Below are positions 8,578 through 16,445 of a DNA stretch of 64,000 nucleotides, in pieces. The DNA is taken from positions 1,686,001 to 1,750,000 of the forward strand of contig CANLVP010000001.1 in assembly GCA_947494675.1 (NCBI GenBank), read 5' to 3'. The notes beneath the pieces are model-generated. The model was not told the origin of the DNA. It did not search any database and was given only the letters and a program-made list of their open reading frames with translations. The position numbers were made by a program, and so were the translations under genes. The stretch is from an uncultured Paracoccaceae bacterium. GTDB taxonomy: Bacteria; Pseudomonadota; Alphaproteobacteria; Rhodobacterales; Rhodobacteraceae. Position 1 is the first letter of the stretch, and each line of letters opens with the position of its first letter.

Positions 8578-8943
8578 ATGAAATTACTAGGCGTGATTGC
8601 AGTGCTGGCTGCGGGGACGGCGCAGGCACAAGAGTTTGAGCCGCGCAGCGATGACCGGGTGCTGGACGCCGACGCCATGGCGCAAGAGGTCGTGGGGCGC
8701 ACCCATGAGTTCTTTGACGGCGGCGTGTCGTTCTTTTCGGTCTCGGGCACCTATTCCTATACCTACAGCGATGGTGGCCGGGCCTATGGCACGTGGGAAT
8801 TGCAAGATGCGGGCGCGGGGGGCGTGATATGTACGTCCTTTGCAGCCGGGTTTTCGCGCTGTGACATGTATGTGCATGACGGCACGCGGTTGGTGTTGAT
8901 CACCGAAGACGGCACGCGGTTCCCGGTGCGGGCGGCAAGCTAG
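8578..8943 (+). CDS. Small secreted protein of unknown function
   Basis: A 121-residue protein with a clear signal peptide (MKLLGVIAVLAAGTAQA, cleavage after AQA), so it should be periplasmic or secreted. The mature part is mixed Gly/Tyr/Asp-rich beta (SGTYSYTYSDGGRAYGTWEL) with two cysteines (CTSF, SRCDMYV) that could form one disulfide. I recognise no catalytic motif. It follows smc by about 60 bases and ends just before a copy of the 90-bp repeat. I infer a lineage-restricted conserved protein from context and do not assign a function. Confidence 0.7.
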   Translation: MKLLGVIAVLAAGTAQAQEFEPRSDDRVLDADAMAQEVVGRTHEFFDGGVSFFSVSGTYSYTYSDGGRAYGTWELQDAGAGGVICTSFAAGFSRCDMYVHDGTRLVLITEDGTRFPVRAAS

Positions 8944-8947
8944 CCGT

Positions 8948-9037
8948 CGTGCGCCGCTGTTGCCCCTGCGGGGCAAGGCGCCCCGCCCGCCGTCCCGGTG
9001 TGCCTCCGGCGGAGATATTTTTATTCCAAAGAAAGCG
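8948..9037 (+). repeat. 90-bp interspersed GC repeat, second full copy
   Basis: Identical to 4851-4940 except for one base (G8977). It lies between the convergent ends of the small secreted-protein gene and the transglycosylase gene, a position compatible with a terminator role. The orientation is again plus. Confidence 0.85.
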
Positions 9038-9042
9038 GTGGG

Positions 9043-10206
9043 TCAGAGCGCATCCAGCAGGGCGGGTGTCGGCCAGGCATCAGCAGGCAAGCCAAGCCTG
9101 ACCTGTTCCGCCTGCACGGCCGCGCGGGTCTTGGCCCCCAGGATGCCGTCGATCCCGCCAACATCGTGGCCGAGGGCCGTCAGTTTCTCTTGCAGTGTCA
9201 TCATCGCCTCACCCGACAGACCCGGATCGGGGTTGCCCGCGTCATAAGGCGGCGCGCCCATCAGACGGGTCGCGAAATAGGCGGCAGTGGTCACGTAGAC
9301 AAAGCTTTTGTTCCACTCAAAATAGACCTCAAAATTCGGATAGGCGAGGAAGGCAGGCCCTTTGCGCCCCATCGGCAGCAGGACCGATGCGGGCAGGGTC
9401 GCGGGCCCAAGGTCGCCGTTGCGTGCGGTGACACCAGCGGCTTGCCAGTCGGCCACGGTCAGCTTGTGGTCCAACCCGGTTTGCGCCCAGTCCAGATCGT
9501 CGGGCACGATGATCTCTTGCAGCCAAGGCTCGTTCGGACGCCAGCCCAGATTGGCCAGCACATTGCCGCCAGACAGCAGCGCATCCGCCGCGGAGGTCTT
9601 GAGCGTCACCTTGCCGTCGCCATCGCCGTCGCGGCCATAGGCGATGATATCCTCGGGCAGCATTTGGACCTGCCCGATTTCACCGGCCCAAGCGCCCGTC
9701 GTGCTGGCCGGGTCCATATCGCCGCGTGCGGCCAAGGTGATTGCAGCGATCAGTTGCGGGCGGAACAGCTCTGGCCGGCGGCAGTCATGGGCCAGCGTCA
9801 GCAGCGCGTTGCGGGTGTTGAAGTTACCCTGCACCTGTCCGTAGTCGGTCTCAAAGGCCCAGAACGCCAGCAGCACGCCGCGCGGGATGCCGTAGTCGGC
9901 GGCGATCCGGTCAAAGGTGGCGGCATTGCGGTCGCCATAGATGCGCCCGTTATCAAGGCGGTTCTGGCTGATCAGGCGGCGTGAGAAGTCGATGAAGTCG
10001 CGCTGGAACACGCCCTGCGCGCGGTCGGCTTTGATCACCTCAGGATCAAGCGCGGCCCCCGCGAAAAAGGCGTCGGCTTGCGCCATGGTGGCACCTTCCG
10101 CGACGGCTTGGGCTTTGACGCCTGCGATGAAGTCGGGCAGCGGGCCGCCACAAGTTTGGGCGGCGGATTGGCTGGCCAAAAGGGTCAGAAAAAGGGCTGT
10201 GCGCAT
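9043..10206 (-). CDS. Lytic murein transglycosylase, MltB/SLT_2 type with peptidoglycan-binding domain
   Basis: A 387-residue periplasmic enzyme that cleaves the MurNAc-GlcNAc bond of peptidoglycan, leaving 1,6-anhydro ends. A signal peptide (about residues 1-16, ending SQSAAQ) precedes an SLT_2 domain with the catalytic glutamate in AFWAFETDYG (Glu119) and the family stretch GEIGQVQMLPEDIIAYG. The last 60 residues (LSGEAMMTLQEKLTALGHDVGGIDGILG) form a PG_binding_1 domain that anchors it to the wall. The architecture and length match alphaproteobacterial MltB homologs. It appears monocistronic. The substrate specificity among murein chains cannot be told from sequence. Confidence 0.93.
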   Translation of the reverse strand: MRTALFLTLLASQSAAQTCGGPLPDFIAGVKAQAVAEGATMAQADAFFAGAALDPEVIKADRAQGVFQRDFIDFSRRLISQNRLDNGRIYGDRNAATFDRIAADYGIPRGVLLAFWAFETDYGQVQGNFNTRNALLTLAHDCRRPELFRPQLIAAITLAARGDMDPASTTGAWAGEIGQVQMLPEDIIAYGRDGDGDGKVTLKTSAADALLSGGNVLANLGWRPNEPWLQEIIVPDDLDWAQTGLDHKLTVADWQAAGVTARNGDLGPATLPASVLLPMGRKGPAFLAYPNFEVYFEWNKSFVYVTTAAYFATRLMGAPPYDAGNPDPGLSGEAMMTLQEKLTALGHDVGGIDGILGAKTRAAVQAEQVRLGLPADAWPTPALLDAL

Positions 10207-10294
10207 GACGGCTCCGGTGTTGGTTTCATCACATCAGGGCCGGTTTGGGGGGCTTGGGCAAGCCCAAACCGCGTCGGCAGGCGGATAAACGCAC

Positions 10295-11203
10295 TCAGGC
10301 CAGCAGGAACAACCCGACCAAAAGGGCGGGCACCAATGCCGCGCCCCAGACACGCCAGAGGATCCAGACGCTTTGGGTGACGTGATCGGCGTTCAGTTCC
10401 TTAATGCCGGTGTCGTTCACATAAGGGTAGTCCTGCAAGGTGCCGTCATAGACGCGCGGACCGGACAGGGCGAAGTTTTCGGCATGGGCCAATGCGGCCT
10501 CGGGCCAACCTGCGTTGGGTGAGCGGTGCAAGGGGGCGTCGTCGACGACGCGGTCGAAGATATCAAACCGCAGCGTGACCAGCAGGATCAGCGCGCCGGT
10601 GATCCGTGCGGGCACCCAGCTGAGCAGATCGTCAAATCGGGCAGCGGCCCAGCCGAAGTCCGCGTGACGGTCGGTGCGATAGCCGATCATGCTGTCGGCG
10701 GTATTGGTGATCTTATAGGCCAAGAGCCCCGGCAAGCCGCCCAGAACAAACCAAAAGATCGGCGCGATCACCCCGTCTGAAAGGTTCTCTGCCCCGCTTT
10801 CAATGGCGGCGCGGGCGATGTCAGCCTCGGTCATGTCTTTGGTGTCGCGGCCCACGATCTGCGCAACTGCGTGCCGACCATCGGCCAGCCCGGACCGCAA
10901 ACCGCGCGCGACCGCGAGGACGTGATCGGACAGGGACCGCTGGGCAAGGAGGACCGCGAGCACCAGCACCTCAACCACGCCGCCGGGTAGTGCGCGCAAG
11001 ATCAGGCCAAAAACAATCGCGATGGCCAGCAAGATCACAAGCGTCAGCACGCCCTTAGCTTTGCGGCCCGCGCCGTCGTTCAGCGTCTCATCGGCCCAGC
11101 CCACCAGCCGCCCCATCAGAACAGCAGGATGCGGCACGCGGTCCCAGAGCCACTTGGGTTCACCCAGCAGCGCGTCCAGCAACATGCCGAGAAACAGGGT
11201 CAA
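10295..11203 (-). CDS. cobD: Adenosylcobinamide-phosphate synthase CobD (CbiB)
   Basis: An integral membrane enzyme that attaches (R)-1-amino-2-propanol phosphate to adenosylcobyric acid, giving adenosylcobinamide phosphate. The 302-residue protein has the N-terminal signature DALLGEPKWLWDRVPHPAVLMG. It also shows SGAENLSDGVIAPIFW and the helix-turn AYKITNTADSMIGYRTDRHADFGWAAAR; these are highly conserved in CbiB. Several hydrophobic helices are evident. The start overlaps the cobC stop by four bases (ATGA), so cobC supplies the linker and cobD uses it in one coupled unit. In the alphaproteobacterial naming scheme used here CobD is the synthase and CobC the decarboxylase. Confidence 0.96.
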   Translation of the reverse strand: MTLFLGMLLDALLGEPKWLWDRVPHPAVLMGRLVGWADETLNDGAGRKAKGVLTLVILLAIAIVFGLILRALPGGVVEVLVLAVLLAQRSLSDHVLAVARGLRSGLADGRHAVAQIVGRDTKDMTEADIARAAIESGAENLSDGVIAPIFWFVLGGLPGLLAYKITNTADSMIGYRTDRHADFGWAAARFDDLLSWVPARITGALILLVTLRFDIFDRVVDDAPLHRSPNAGWPEAALAHAENFALSGPRVYDGTLQDYPYVNDTGIKELNADHVTQSVWILWRVWGAALVPALLVGLFLLA

Positions 11204-12135
11204 AACGCGGCCTCCACCTGTGCCCAGCGGTCGGGGTGCGGCAGGCCAAGGCGCAGCCAGTTGTCAGCATAGGGAAAGATGCGCGACCAGATGCGGTGCT
11301 TGGCCAGATGGGCCTGCGCGGCCTGTGCATCCTGCACTTCGTAGAGGCGGAAAAGGTCGGTGCCACCAAGGCTGACCGCGCCTTTTTGGGTGACAATCGC
11401 ATCCAATCGGGCGGCGTCTTTGGACAGGCGCGCGCGGGTCTCATCGGCCCATGCTGGATCAGACAGCGCCTCTGCCCCTATGGACAGGGCCGGGCCAGAG
11501 ACATGCCATGGGCCAAGCGCCTCGCGCAGGCCCGCGATGATTGCGGGGTCGCCAATGGCAAAGCCAAGGCGCAGGCCTGCGAGCCCCCAGAACTTGCCAA
11601 AGCTCTTGAGCACCACGGTGCCGGGTCGTGCGGCCAGTGCGATATGGCTGGCCTCTGGCGTGACGTCGCAAAAGCTTTCGTCGATCACGGTGAAAGGTGC
11701 ACCCAGATTGGCCGCATCCCACATCAGCCCATCGGGGTTGTTGGGATGCACCGCCACCAGCGCGTCATAGCCGTCTTCGTCCAGCGCCCAACCCGCGGCG
11801 CGAAAGGCGGCCCCATGTTCGTTATAGGTGGGGCCGGGGATTTCAACGCGCCCGGCGTCGCGCAACCGTGGCAGTTGCGCGATCAGGGCAGAGGCACCGG
11901 AGGCAGGCAGGATATCCGCGCCCTTCGGCACAGACCAATAGCTGCGTGCGAGGCCCACCAGACGATCAAGCGCGTTCTGATCGGGCAGCGCTGTCCAGCA
12001 ATCAGCGGGCAAGGGCGGCATCGGATAGGGCACCGGGTTGATGCCGGTCGAAAGGTCCAGCCAATCGCTGCGATTGCCGCCATATTGCGCAATCGCGGCA
12101 TCAAGACCGCCGCCATGGTCGCGAGGCTTGTTCAT
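11200..12135 (-). CDS. cobC: Threonine-phosphate decarboxylase CobC
   Basis: A PLP enzyme of fold type I that decarboxylates L-threonine O-3-phosphate to (R)-1-amino-2-propanol phosphate, the nucleotide-loop linker of cobalamin. The 311-residue protein starts MNKPRDHGGGLDAAIAQYGG and contains the class motif LDLSTGINPVPYP. The PLP-binding lysine lies in KSFGKFWGLAGLRLG, and VHPNNPDG matches the family. I place the start at the ATG that overlaps the preceding DUF1636 stop (ATGA); a longer start 20 codons upstream adds non-conserved residues. It is the middle gene of a coupled DUF1636-cobC-cobD unit. Confidence 0.94.
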   Translation of the reverse strand: MNKPRDHGGGLDAAIAQYGGNRSDWLDLSTGINPVPYPMPPLPADCWTALPDQNALDRLVGLARSYWSVPKGADILPASGASALIAQLPRLRDAGRVEIPGPTYNEHGAAFRAAGWALDEDGYDALVAVHPNNPDGLMWDAANLGAPFTVIDESFCDVTPEASHIALAARPGTVVLKSFGKFWGLAGLRLGFAIGDPAIIAGLREALGPWHVSGPALSIGAEALSDPAWADETRARLSKDAARLDAIVTQKGAVSLGGTDLFRLYEVQDAQAAQAHLAKHRIWSRIFPYADNWLRLGLPHPDRWAQVEAAF

Positions 12136-12506
12136 GCGTCGTCCGGCACTGGCGGGTGACGGGTCACGAAGTGGCCTTTGATCGCTTGCGGCCATTCGCG
12201 GTAAGGCACTTGACCTGTTTCGCTGGCGGCATGCAAGGTGGCGTAGCCGACGATCCCGGCTGCGGCCTCTGCATCGGGTTCGAAATCGCCCACCGTATAG
12301 TTCAGCTTGCCCTGACCCTGGATCGCGACGTTGCAGCCATGCTTGCAGCCCATCAGGCAGGACACGCGCCGGGTTTGCAGGTCCGGCACATCCGCGGCTG
12401 CGGCTTCGATCAAGGTGGCCAGCTTTTCGCCATCGGTCAGCGCCATATCGCCCGATTCCCAGCCCTCGCGCTTACAGGTGTCGCAGATCGTGATCCAAGT
12501 CGTCAT
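12132..12506 (-). CDS. DUF1636 small cysteine-rich (metal/Fe-S binding) protein
   Basis: A 124-residue cytoplasmic protein of the DUF1636 family (COG5469, predicted metal-binding), which is commonly found beside cobalamin genes in alphaproteobacteria. Five cysteines are arranged as C8-x2-C11 and, further on, C50-x3-C54-x3-C58 in the segment VSCLMGCKHGCNV. This pattern resembles thioredoxin-like [2Fe-2S] ferredoxins and suggests a cluster or a cobalt/iron site. It is first in the coupled unit DUF1636-cobC-cobD. The role is unknown. A redox partner for corrin-ring chemistry or a metal carrier would fit the neighbourhood, but that is inference. Confidence 0.85.
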   Translation of the reverse strand: MTTWITICDTCKREGWESGDMALTDGEKLATLIEAAAADVPDLQTRRVSCLMGCKHGCNVAIQGQGKLNYTVGDFEPDAEAAAGIVGYATLHAASETGQVPYREWPQAIKGHFVTRHPPVPDDA

Positions 12507-12608
12507 GGCGCGGGCCTTTCTGTATCAGGCCGCTGTTCAAGCGGATTTCGGCCAAAGTGGCAAGATCATGCGCGGATTTTCGTCAGATTGACCATAAGGA
12601 CAACTATC

Positions 12609-12624
12609 TTAACCATTCGTTTAC
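12609..12624 (+). promoter_or_regulatory. Near-consensus CtrA-binding site
   Basis: TTAACCATTCGTTTAC fits the CtrA pattern TTAA-N7-TTAAC with one mismatch and includes the frequent TTAACCAT form. It lies about 80-95 bases before the receiver protein start and also upstream of the divergent DUF1636 unit. CtrA control of the receiver gene is plausible but unproven. Confidence 0.45.
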
Positions 12625-12705
12625 CCTATGAATGAATGACAGCTTAACGGACTAGCCAATTTGTGAGGATTTGGTTATGTATTACAACCGTGGAGTGGAG
12701 GTGAG

Positions 12706-13107
12706 ATGCACGTTCTGATTGTTCAGAGCAATGCTCAGTTGGGGTCGTTATGGCAACGCCATCTAGAGCGTTTGGGAATGTCGGTCTATCTGGCGACGAA
12801 CGGCTCTGATGCCGTGTCTCAGCTGGAAAAGTACGGCTTCGATGTGATCGTGCTTGACCTTGTCCTGCGCGAGGGCAGCGCCCTAACCGTCGCGGACGTT
12901 GCAAATTTCCGTCAGCCCGACGCGAACGTGGTCTTTGTCACGGATACTACCTTCTTTTCGGACGGTTCAATCTTTGCCCACAGCGCCAACGCCCGCGCCT
13001 TTGTCGAAAAGGCAACGCCCCCTGCCGACCTTGCCGCCATCGTCGAACACTACGGCCACAGCGCTAGCCGCGACCGTGAGGTTCTGCAAAGTTCAACCGC
13101 GGGTTGA
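12706..13107 (+). CDS. Stand-alone receiver-domain protein with a degenerate acidic pocket
   Basis: A 133-residue single-domain response regulator with no output domain. The presumed phosphoacceptor is Asp51 (VIVLDLVLREGSAL), with the conserved switch Thr79 (FVTDT) and Lys102 (FVEKATPP). The acidic pair that normally follows beta-1 (as in VDDD) is replaced by Gln7-Ser8-Asn9 in MHVLIVQSNAQLG, so magnesium binding and classical phosphorylation are doubtful. It may act by conformation or protein binding, or be phosphorylated poorly. A good GGAGG-type ribosome site precedes the ATG (GTGGAGGTGAG). Its 3' end overlaps the convergent GST gene by 44 bases. Confidence 0.85.
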   Translation: MHVLIVQSNAQLGSLWQRHLERLGMSVYLATNGSDAVSQLEKYGFDVIVLDLVLREGSALTVADVANFRQPDANVVFVTDTTFFSDGSIFAHSANARAFVEKATPPADLAAIVEHYGHSASRDREVLQSSTAG

Positions 13108-14038
13108 TGGGCACAATCCGGTGCGGATTGATGCTGTCATGGCTGAAATGGTAGTGGCGCACGATGTGATCCATGTTCACCGTCTCAGCGATCCCTGGCA
13201 TTTGGTATAGCTCGCGGGTGTATCCCCAGAGATTGGGATATTCCCGCAGCGTGCGACGGTTACATTTAAAGTGCAGGTGATAGACCGGATCGAACCGGAT
13301 TAGGGTGGTCCAAAGCCGCCAATCCGCTTCTGTCAGGCGATCGCCCATCAGGTAACGTTTGTCAGCCAGACGCGCCTCAAGCCAATCAAGCGTATCAAAT
13401 AGCGGCCCAACGGCGGCATCATAAGCGGCCTGCGTCGTGGCGAACCCTGATTTGTAGACCCCATTGTTGAGCGTGTCGTAGATCCGGTCATTCACCGGCT
13501 CCATCGCGTCGCGCAGATCAACGGGCCAGTAGTCATCGGTATTGCCGGTAGTCGCATCAAAGGCGCTGTTGAACATGCGGATGATCTCAGAGGATTCGTT
13601 GGACACCACCGTCTCGCGTTCCTTGTCCCACAGGATGGGCACGGTCACGCGTCCCGACATGTCAGGCTGCGCCTTAAGGTAGATATCACGTGCAAAGGGC
13701 AGACCGTAAAGCGTGTCACCGGTGGCGCCTGCGCCATCGACCTCAAACGTCCAGCCGTCCGACAGCATATCAGGATGCACGGCCGAGATGCTGATGTGTT
13801 CTGTCAGCCCCTTCAACTGGCGAAACACCAAGGTGCGGTGGGCCCAGGGGCAGGCGTAGGACACATAAAGATGGTAGCGCCCCGAGGCGGCGGCAAAGCC
13901 GCCCTCGCCAGAGGGACCCGCACTGCCATCTGCCGTGATCCAATTGCGGAACTTGGCTTGTGTGCGCTTGAACGCGCCGCCAGTGGATTTCGTGTCATAC
14001 CAGACGTCATGCCAGACGCCGTCTACCAATTGGCCCAT
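13064..14038 (-). CDS. Glutathionyl-hydroquinone reductase (GST, Xi class, YqjG/ECM4 type)
   Basis: A 324-residue glutathione-transferase-fold enzyme that uses glutathione to reduce glutathionyl-hydroquinones. The diagnostic catalytic cysteine lies in SYACPWAHRTLVFRQLKGL near residue 62, and the Xi-class features VPILWDKERETVVSNESSEI and TEADWRLWTTLIRFDPVY are present. The length (about 320) is typical and longer than classical GSTs. It acts in the cytosol, in quinone detoxification. It is monocistronic and divergent from the cobalamin operon, with a hairpin-rich 287-base gap between them. The last 44 bases overlap the convergent receiver gene. Confidence 0.92.
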   Translation of the reverse strand: MGQLVDGVWHDVWYDTKSTGGAFKRTQAKFRNWITADGSAGPSGEGGFAAASGRYHLYVSYACPWAHRTLVFRQLKGLTEHISISAVHPDMLSDGWTFEVDGAGATGDTLYGLPFARDIYLKAQPDMSGRVTVPILWDKERETVVSNESSEIIRMFNSAFDATTGNTDDYWPVDLRDAMEPVNDRIYDTLNNGVYKSGFATTQAAYDAAVGPLFDTLDWLEARLADKRYLMGDRLTEADWRLWTTLIRFDPVYHLHFKCNRRTLREYPNLWGYTRELYQMPGIAETVNMDHIVRHYHFSHDSINPHRIVPINPRLNFAEPHGRG

Positions 14039-14103
14039 GTTTTGACCCTTTCATTTGCTCGCCCGACGGCTAGCACGGGTCGCACCACGGGCATAGCACC
14101 GCC

Positions 14104-14293
14104 GTCGCGCAGCCCCTCTGCGTCGCTGCACAGGTCGCAAACAGATACCAAAGCTGCGTGGAATCGTTTGCGCCCGTGCCACGCGGCACATATACCCACC
14201 CCAGACGAAGCCCAACGGGCCAGAGAGGTGGTGGCGCGCGGTCGACCCTGACGGGGACCAAATGCCACGTCGTCTGACACCGCATGCTGCGGT
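14104..14293 (+). other. Hairpin-rich gap between the GST gene and the cob operon
   Basis: Four inverted repeats lie in a row: CGCAG/CTGCG at 14108-14122; CGCAAAC/GTTTGCG at 14136-14172 with inner GAT/ATC and CCA/TGG pairs; GTGCC/GGCAC at 14176-14189; and ACCGCA/TGCGGT at 14279-14293. None of the cobalamin-riboswitch signatures is present. It could be a structured leader of the cob operon, an unannotated small RNA or paired operators. I can describe the pairing only. Confidence 0.4.
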
Positions 14294-14325
14294 CCCGCTC
14301 TGCCTGACCAGCGAAAGGACCCGAG

Positions 14326-14541
14326 ATGCGCCTGATCCTGACCCTTATGATGATGGCTGCCGGACAGCCGGTTTTGGCCCATCCCGGTCACCTAGTTGAT
14401 GTGGCTGGTCACGACCATTGGGTCGCCGGTGCCGCCATTGGCGCGGCCATTCTGATCGGGTTGTGGGGCGCGCTGAAGGGCAAGAAAGACGCCTCTGACG
14501 ACGCCGAGGCAGAGCCTGATCTGGAAGAGGAAGCCGCATGA
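14326..14541 (+). CDS. DUF6732-like small membrane protein at the head of the cob operon
   Basis: A 71-residue protein with a signal-like N-terminus (MRLILTLMMMAAGQPVLAHPGH). A histidine-bearing segment (HPGHLVDVAGHDHW), one transmembrane helix (VAGAAIGAAILIGLWGAL) and an acidic tail follow. I recall a small family, DUF6732, of this shape next to cobalamin genes in Rhodobacteraceae. The stop overlaps the cbiX start (ATGA), so it is the first gene of the cob operon. The paired histidines on the periplasmic side suggest metal contact, perhaps in cobalt entry, similar in design to small partners of cobalt transporters such as CbtB. The function is inferred, not known. Confidence 0.75.
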   Translation: MRLILTLMMMAAGQPVLAHPGHLVDVAGHDHWVAGAAIGAAILIGLWGALKGKKDASDDAEAEPDLEEEAA

Positions 14542-15737
14542 AAACCGGTGTGATGATCTGCGGGCACGGCTCGCGCAGCCAATCGGCGGTGGATGAATTC
14601 GCCGTGCTGGCCGAAAAGCTGCCCGCCTATCTGCCCGACGATTGGATGTGTGATTATGGCTATCTGGAGTTTGCCAACCCGGTGATCCGCGATGGGCTGG
14701 ACAACCTGCGCGAGGCGGGTTGTGAGCGCATCCTTGCGGTGCCCGGTATGCTTTTTGCCGCGATGCATGCCAAGAATGACATCCCCACCGTGCTGAACAC
14801 CTATGCCAAGACCCATGACATGGACGTCAGCTACGGCCGTGAACTTGGGGTCGACCCCAAGATGATCGCCGCCGCCGCTGGCCGTATCCAAGAGGCGGTG
14901 GATCAGGCCAATGCCGACCATGGTGAGCTATCCTTGCACGAGACATGCCTTGTGGTGATCGGGCGCGGCGCATCCGACCCAGACGCCAACGGCAACGTCG
15001 CCAAGATCGCGCGGATGCTGCAAGAGGGTATGGGCTTTGGCTGGTGTGACGTGGGTTATTCCGGTGTGACCTTTCCTCTGGTGGAACCCTGCCTGCAACA
15101 CGTCGCACACCTGCCCTATAAGCGGATCATCGTCTTCCCGTATTTCCTGTTTTCCGGCATCCTGATCGACCGCATCTACGGCTTTACCGATCAGGTGGCG
15201 GCGGATCACCCCAACATCCAATTCATCAAGGCACCCTATCTGGGCGATCACCCCAAGGTGCTGGAAACCTTTGCCGAACGCATCCTTGAACAAGCCAGCG
15301 ATACCCCGCCGCCCAATTGCGGCATCTGTGGTTACCGCGAACAAGTGCTGGCGACGGCGGACGGTGGCCACCACCACATCACTGCCGAGGACCGCAAACA
15401 CCCCGCCTTTGGCAGCGTGCCGCCACCCACATGTGTTCTGTGCAAATACCGTGTGCAGGTGCTGGGGTTCGAGGATGAAGTCGGCGCGGTGCAGGAAAGC
15501 CATCACCACCACGTCGAAGGGCAGGGTGCCAGCGCACCGGGGTCCAACGTCGCCGATTGCGCGCTTTGCGATACCTTTTGCACCGGCATGTGCCGGCTCG
15601 AGGCGCAGCACGATCATCACCACCACCATGATCACGACCATGACCATGGGCACGACCACCACCATCACCACGCCGTCTACCCCCATGCGGATCACCCGCT
15701 AGGGCCAGAAAGCGCGCGGAAATCGCGCAAACGCTGA
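14538..15737 (+). CDS. cbiX: Sirohydrochlorin cobaltochelatase, long CbiX type with Cys motifs and His tail
   Basis: A 399-residue chelatase predicted to insert cobalt into sirohydrochlorin, the early step of the cobalt-first route. Two CbiX domains fill residues 1-255, with the N-terminal MICGHGSRSQSAVDEF motif and a second half containing VVIGRGASDPDANG and YFLFSGILIDRIYG. The C-terminal third carries three cysteine motifs (CGICGYR, CVLCKYR, CALCDTFCTGMC) and a His/Asp tail near 355-378. Long CbiX proteins of this design are known to carry an Fe-S centre and His-rich end. It is translationally coupled to the small upstream gene. An early chelatase beside late-route cobN is notable. Confidence 0.93.
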   Translation: MKTGVMICGHGSRSQSAVDEFAVLAEKLPAYLPDDWMCDYGYLEFANPVIRDGLDNLREAGCERILAVPGMLFAAMHAKNDIPTVLNTYAKTHDMDVSYGRELGVDPKMIAAAAGRIQEAVDQANADHGELSLHETCLVVIGRGASDPDANGNVAKIARMLQEGMGFGWCDVGYSGVTFPLVEPCLQHVAHLPYKRIIVFPYFLFSGILIDRIYGFTDQVAADHPNIQFIKAPYLGDHPKVLETFAERILEQASDTPPPNCGICGYREQVLATADGGHHHITAEDRKHPAFGSVPPPTCVLCKYRVQVLGFEDEVGAVQESHHHHVEGQGASAPGSNVADCALCDTFCTGMCRLEAQHDHHHHHDHDHDHGHDHHHHHAVYPHADHPLGPESARKSRKR

Positions 15738-15806
15738 TCTCATTTTCCCACCGGGCCACGATTGTGCAACGCATGATCCCGCGCCCGCCTCACCAAAGGC
15801 ACCACA

Positions 15807-16445
15807 TTGCGCCCCTACGAAAAAGACCCCGCTGCGATCTATGCCGTCAGTTTCGCCACTGTCGCGGCAGAGGCGCGGCTGGATCGGTTTCAGGCCGATA
15901 TGCGCCCTTTGATCACGCGGCTGATCCACGCTTGCGGCATGGTCGAGGTCGCGGATCGTCTGGTCTGGTCGGAGAACGCCTTTGCCGCAGGGCACGCGGC
16001 GATGCAGGCGGGCAAGCCCATCCTGTGCGACTGCGAGATGGTTGGCGCAGGCATCATCCGTCGGTATCTGCCCAACGATAATCAGGTCATCGTGACCCTG
16101 AACGATGCGACCGTCCCGGACCATGCCAAATCCATCGGCAACACGCGCTCTGCCGCAGCGGTAGAGCTGTGGGAGCCGCATCTTGACGGTGCCATCGTCG
16201 CGATCGGCAATGCGCCCACAGCTCTTTTCCACCTGTTGGAACTGATCGATGCCGGTGGTCCAAAGCCTGCCGTGATCCTTGGTTTCCCGGTTGGCTTTGT
16301 CGGGGCTGCCGAAAGCAAGGCAGAGCTTGCCGCCAACCCGCGCGGTTGCGACTACGTGGCTCTGCGCGGACGGCGCGGCGGGTCGGCCATGGCCTCTGCC
16401 GCTGTCAACGCGCTGGCCGCCGGACTGCCTGAGGTCGCATCATGA
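15807..16445 (+). CDS. cobH: Precorrin-8X methylmutase CobH (CbiC)
   Basis: Moves the methyl group from C-11 to C-12, turning precorrin-8X into hydrogenobyrinic acid (or the cobalt form, cobyrinate). The 212-residue protein begins RPYEKDPAAIYAVSFATVAAEA after a TTG start. It contains the catalytic histidine in LIHACGM, the substrate-binding CDCEMVGAGI region and the family-typical GFPVGFVGAAESK. The length is normal. The TTG is chosen because the conserved RPYEKDP follows directly and no ATG is available before it. The stop overlaps the cobL start (ATGA). Confidence 0.96.
   Translation: MRPYEKDPAAIYAVSFATVAAEARLDRFQADMRPLITRLIHACGMVEVADRLVWSENAFAAGHAAMQAGKPILCDCEMVGAGIIRRYLPNDNQVIVTLNDATVPDHAKSIGNTRSAAAVELWEPHLDGAIVAIGNAPTALFHLLELIDAGGPKPAVILGFPVGFVGAAESKAELAANPRGCDYVALRGRRGGSAMASAAVNALAAGLPEVAS

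Noticed and set aside
14039-14325. A second cobalamin riboswitch or a 6S RNA in front of the cob operon
   Set aside because: No B12 box, no CGACTG-type core and no GGGAA block on either strand; a single long 6S-like hairpin could not be drawn. Only local inverted repeats are supported.
15600-15690. Simple repeat in the His-coding tail of cbiX
   Set aside because: The CAC/CAT/GAC pattern is explained by the metal-binding His/Asp tail of the protein and is not a DNA repeat element.
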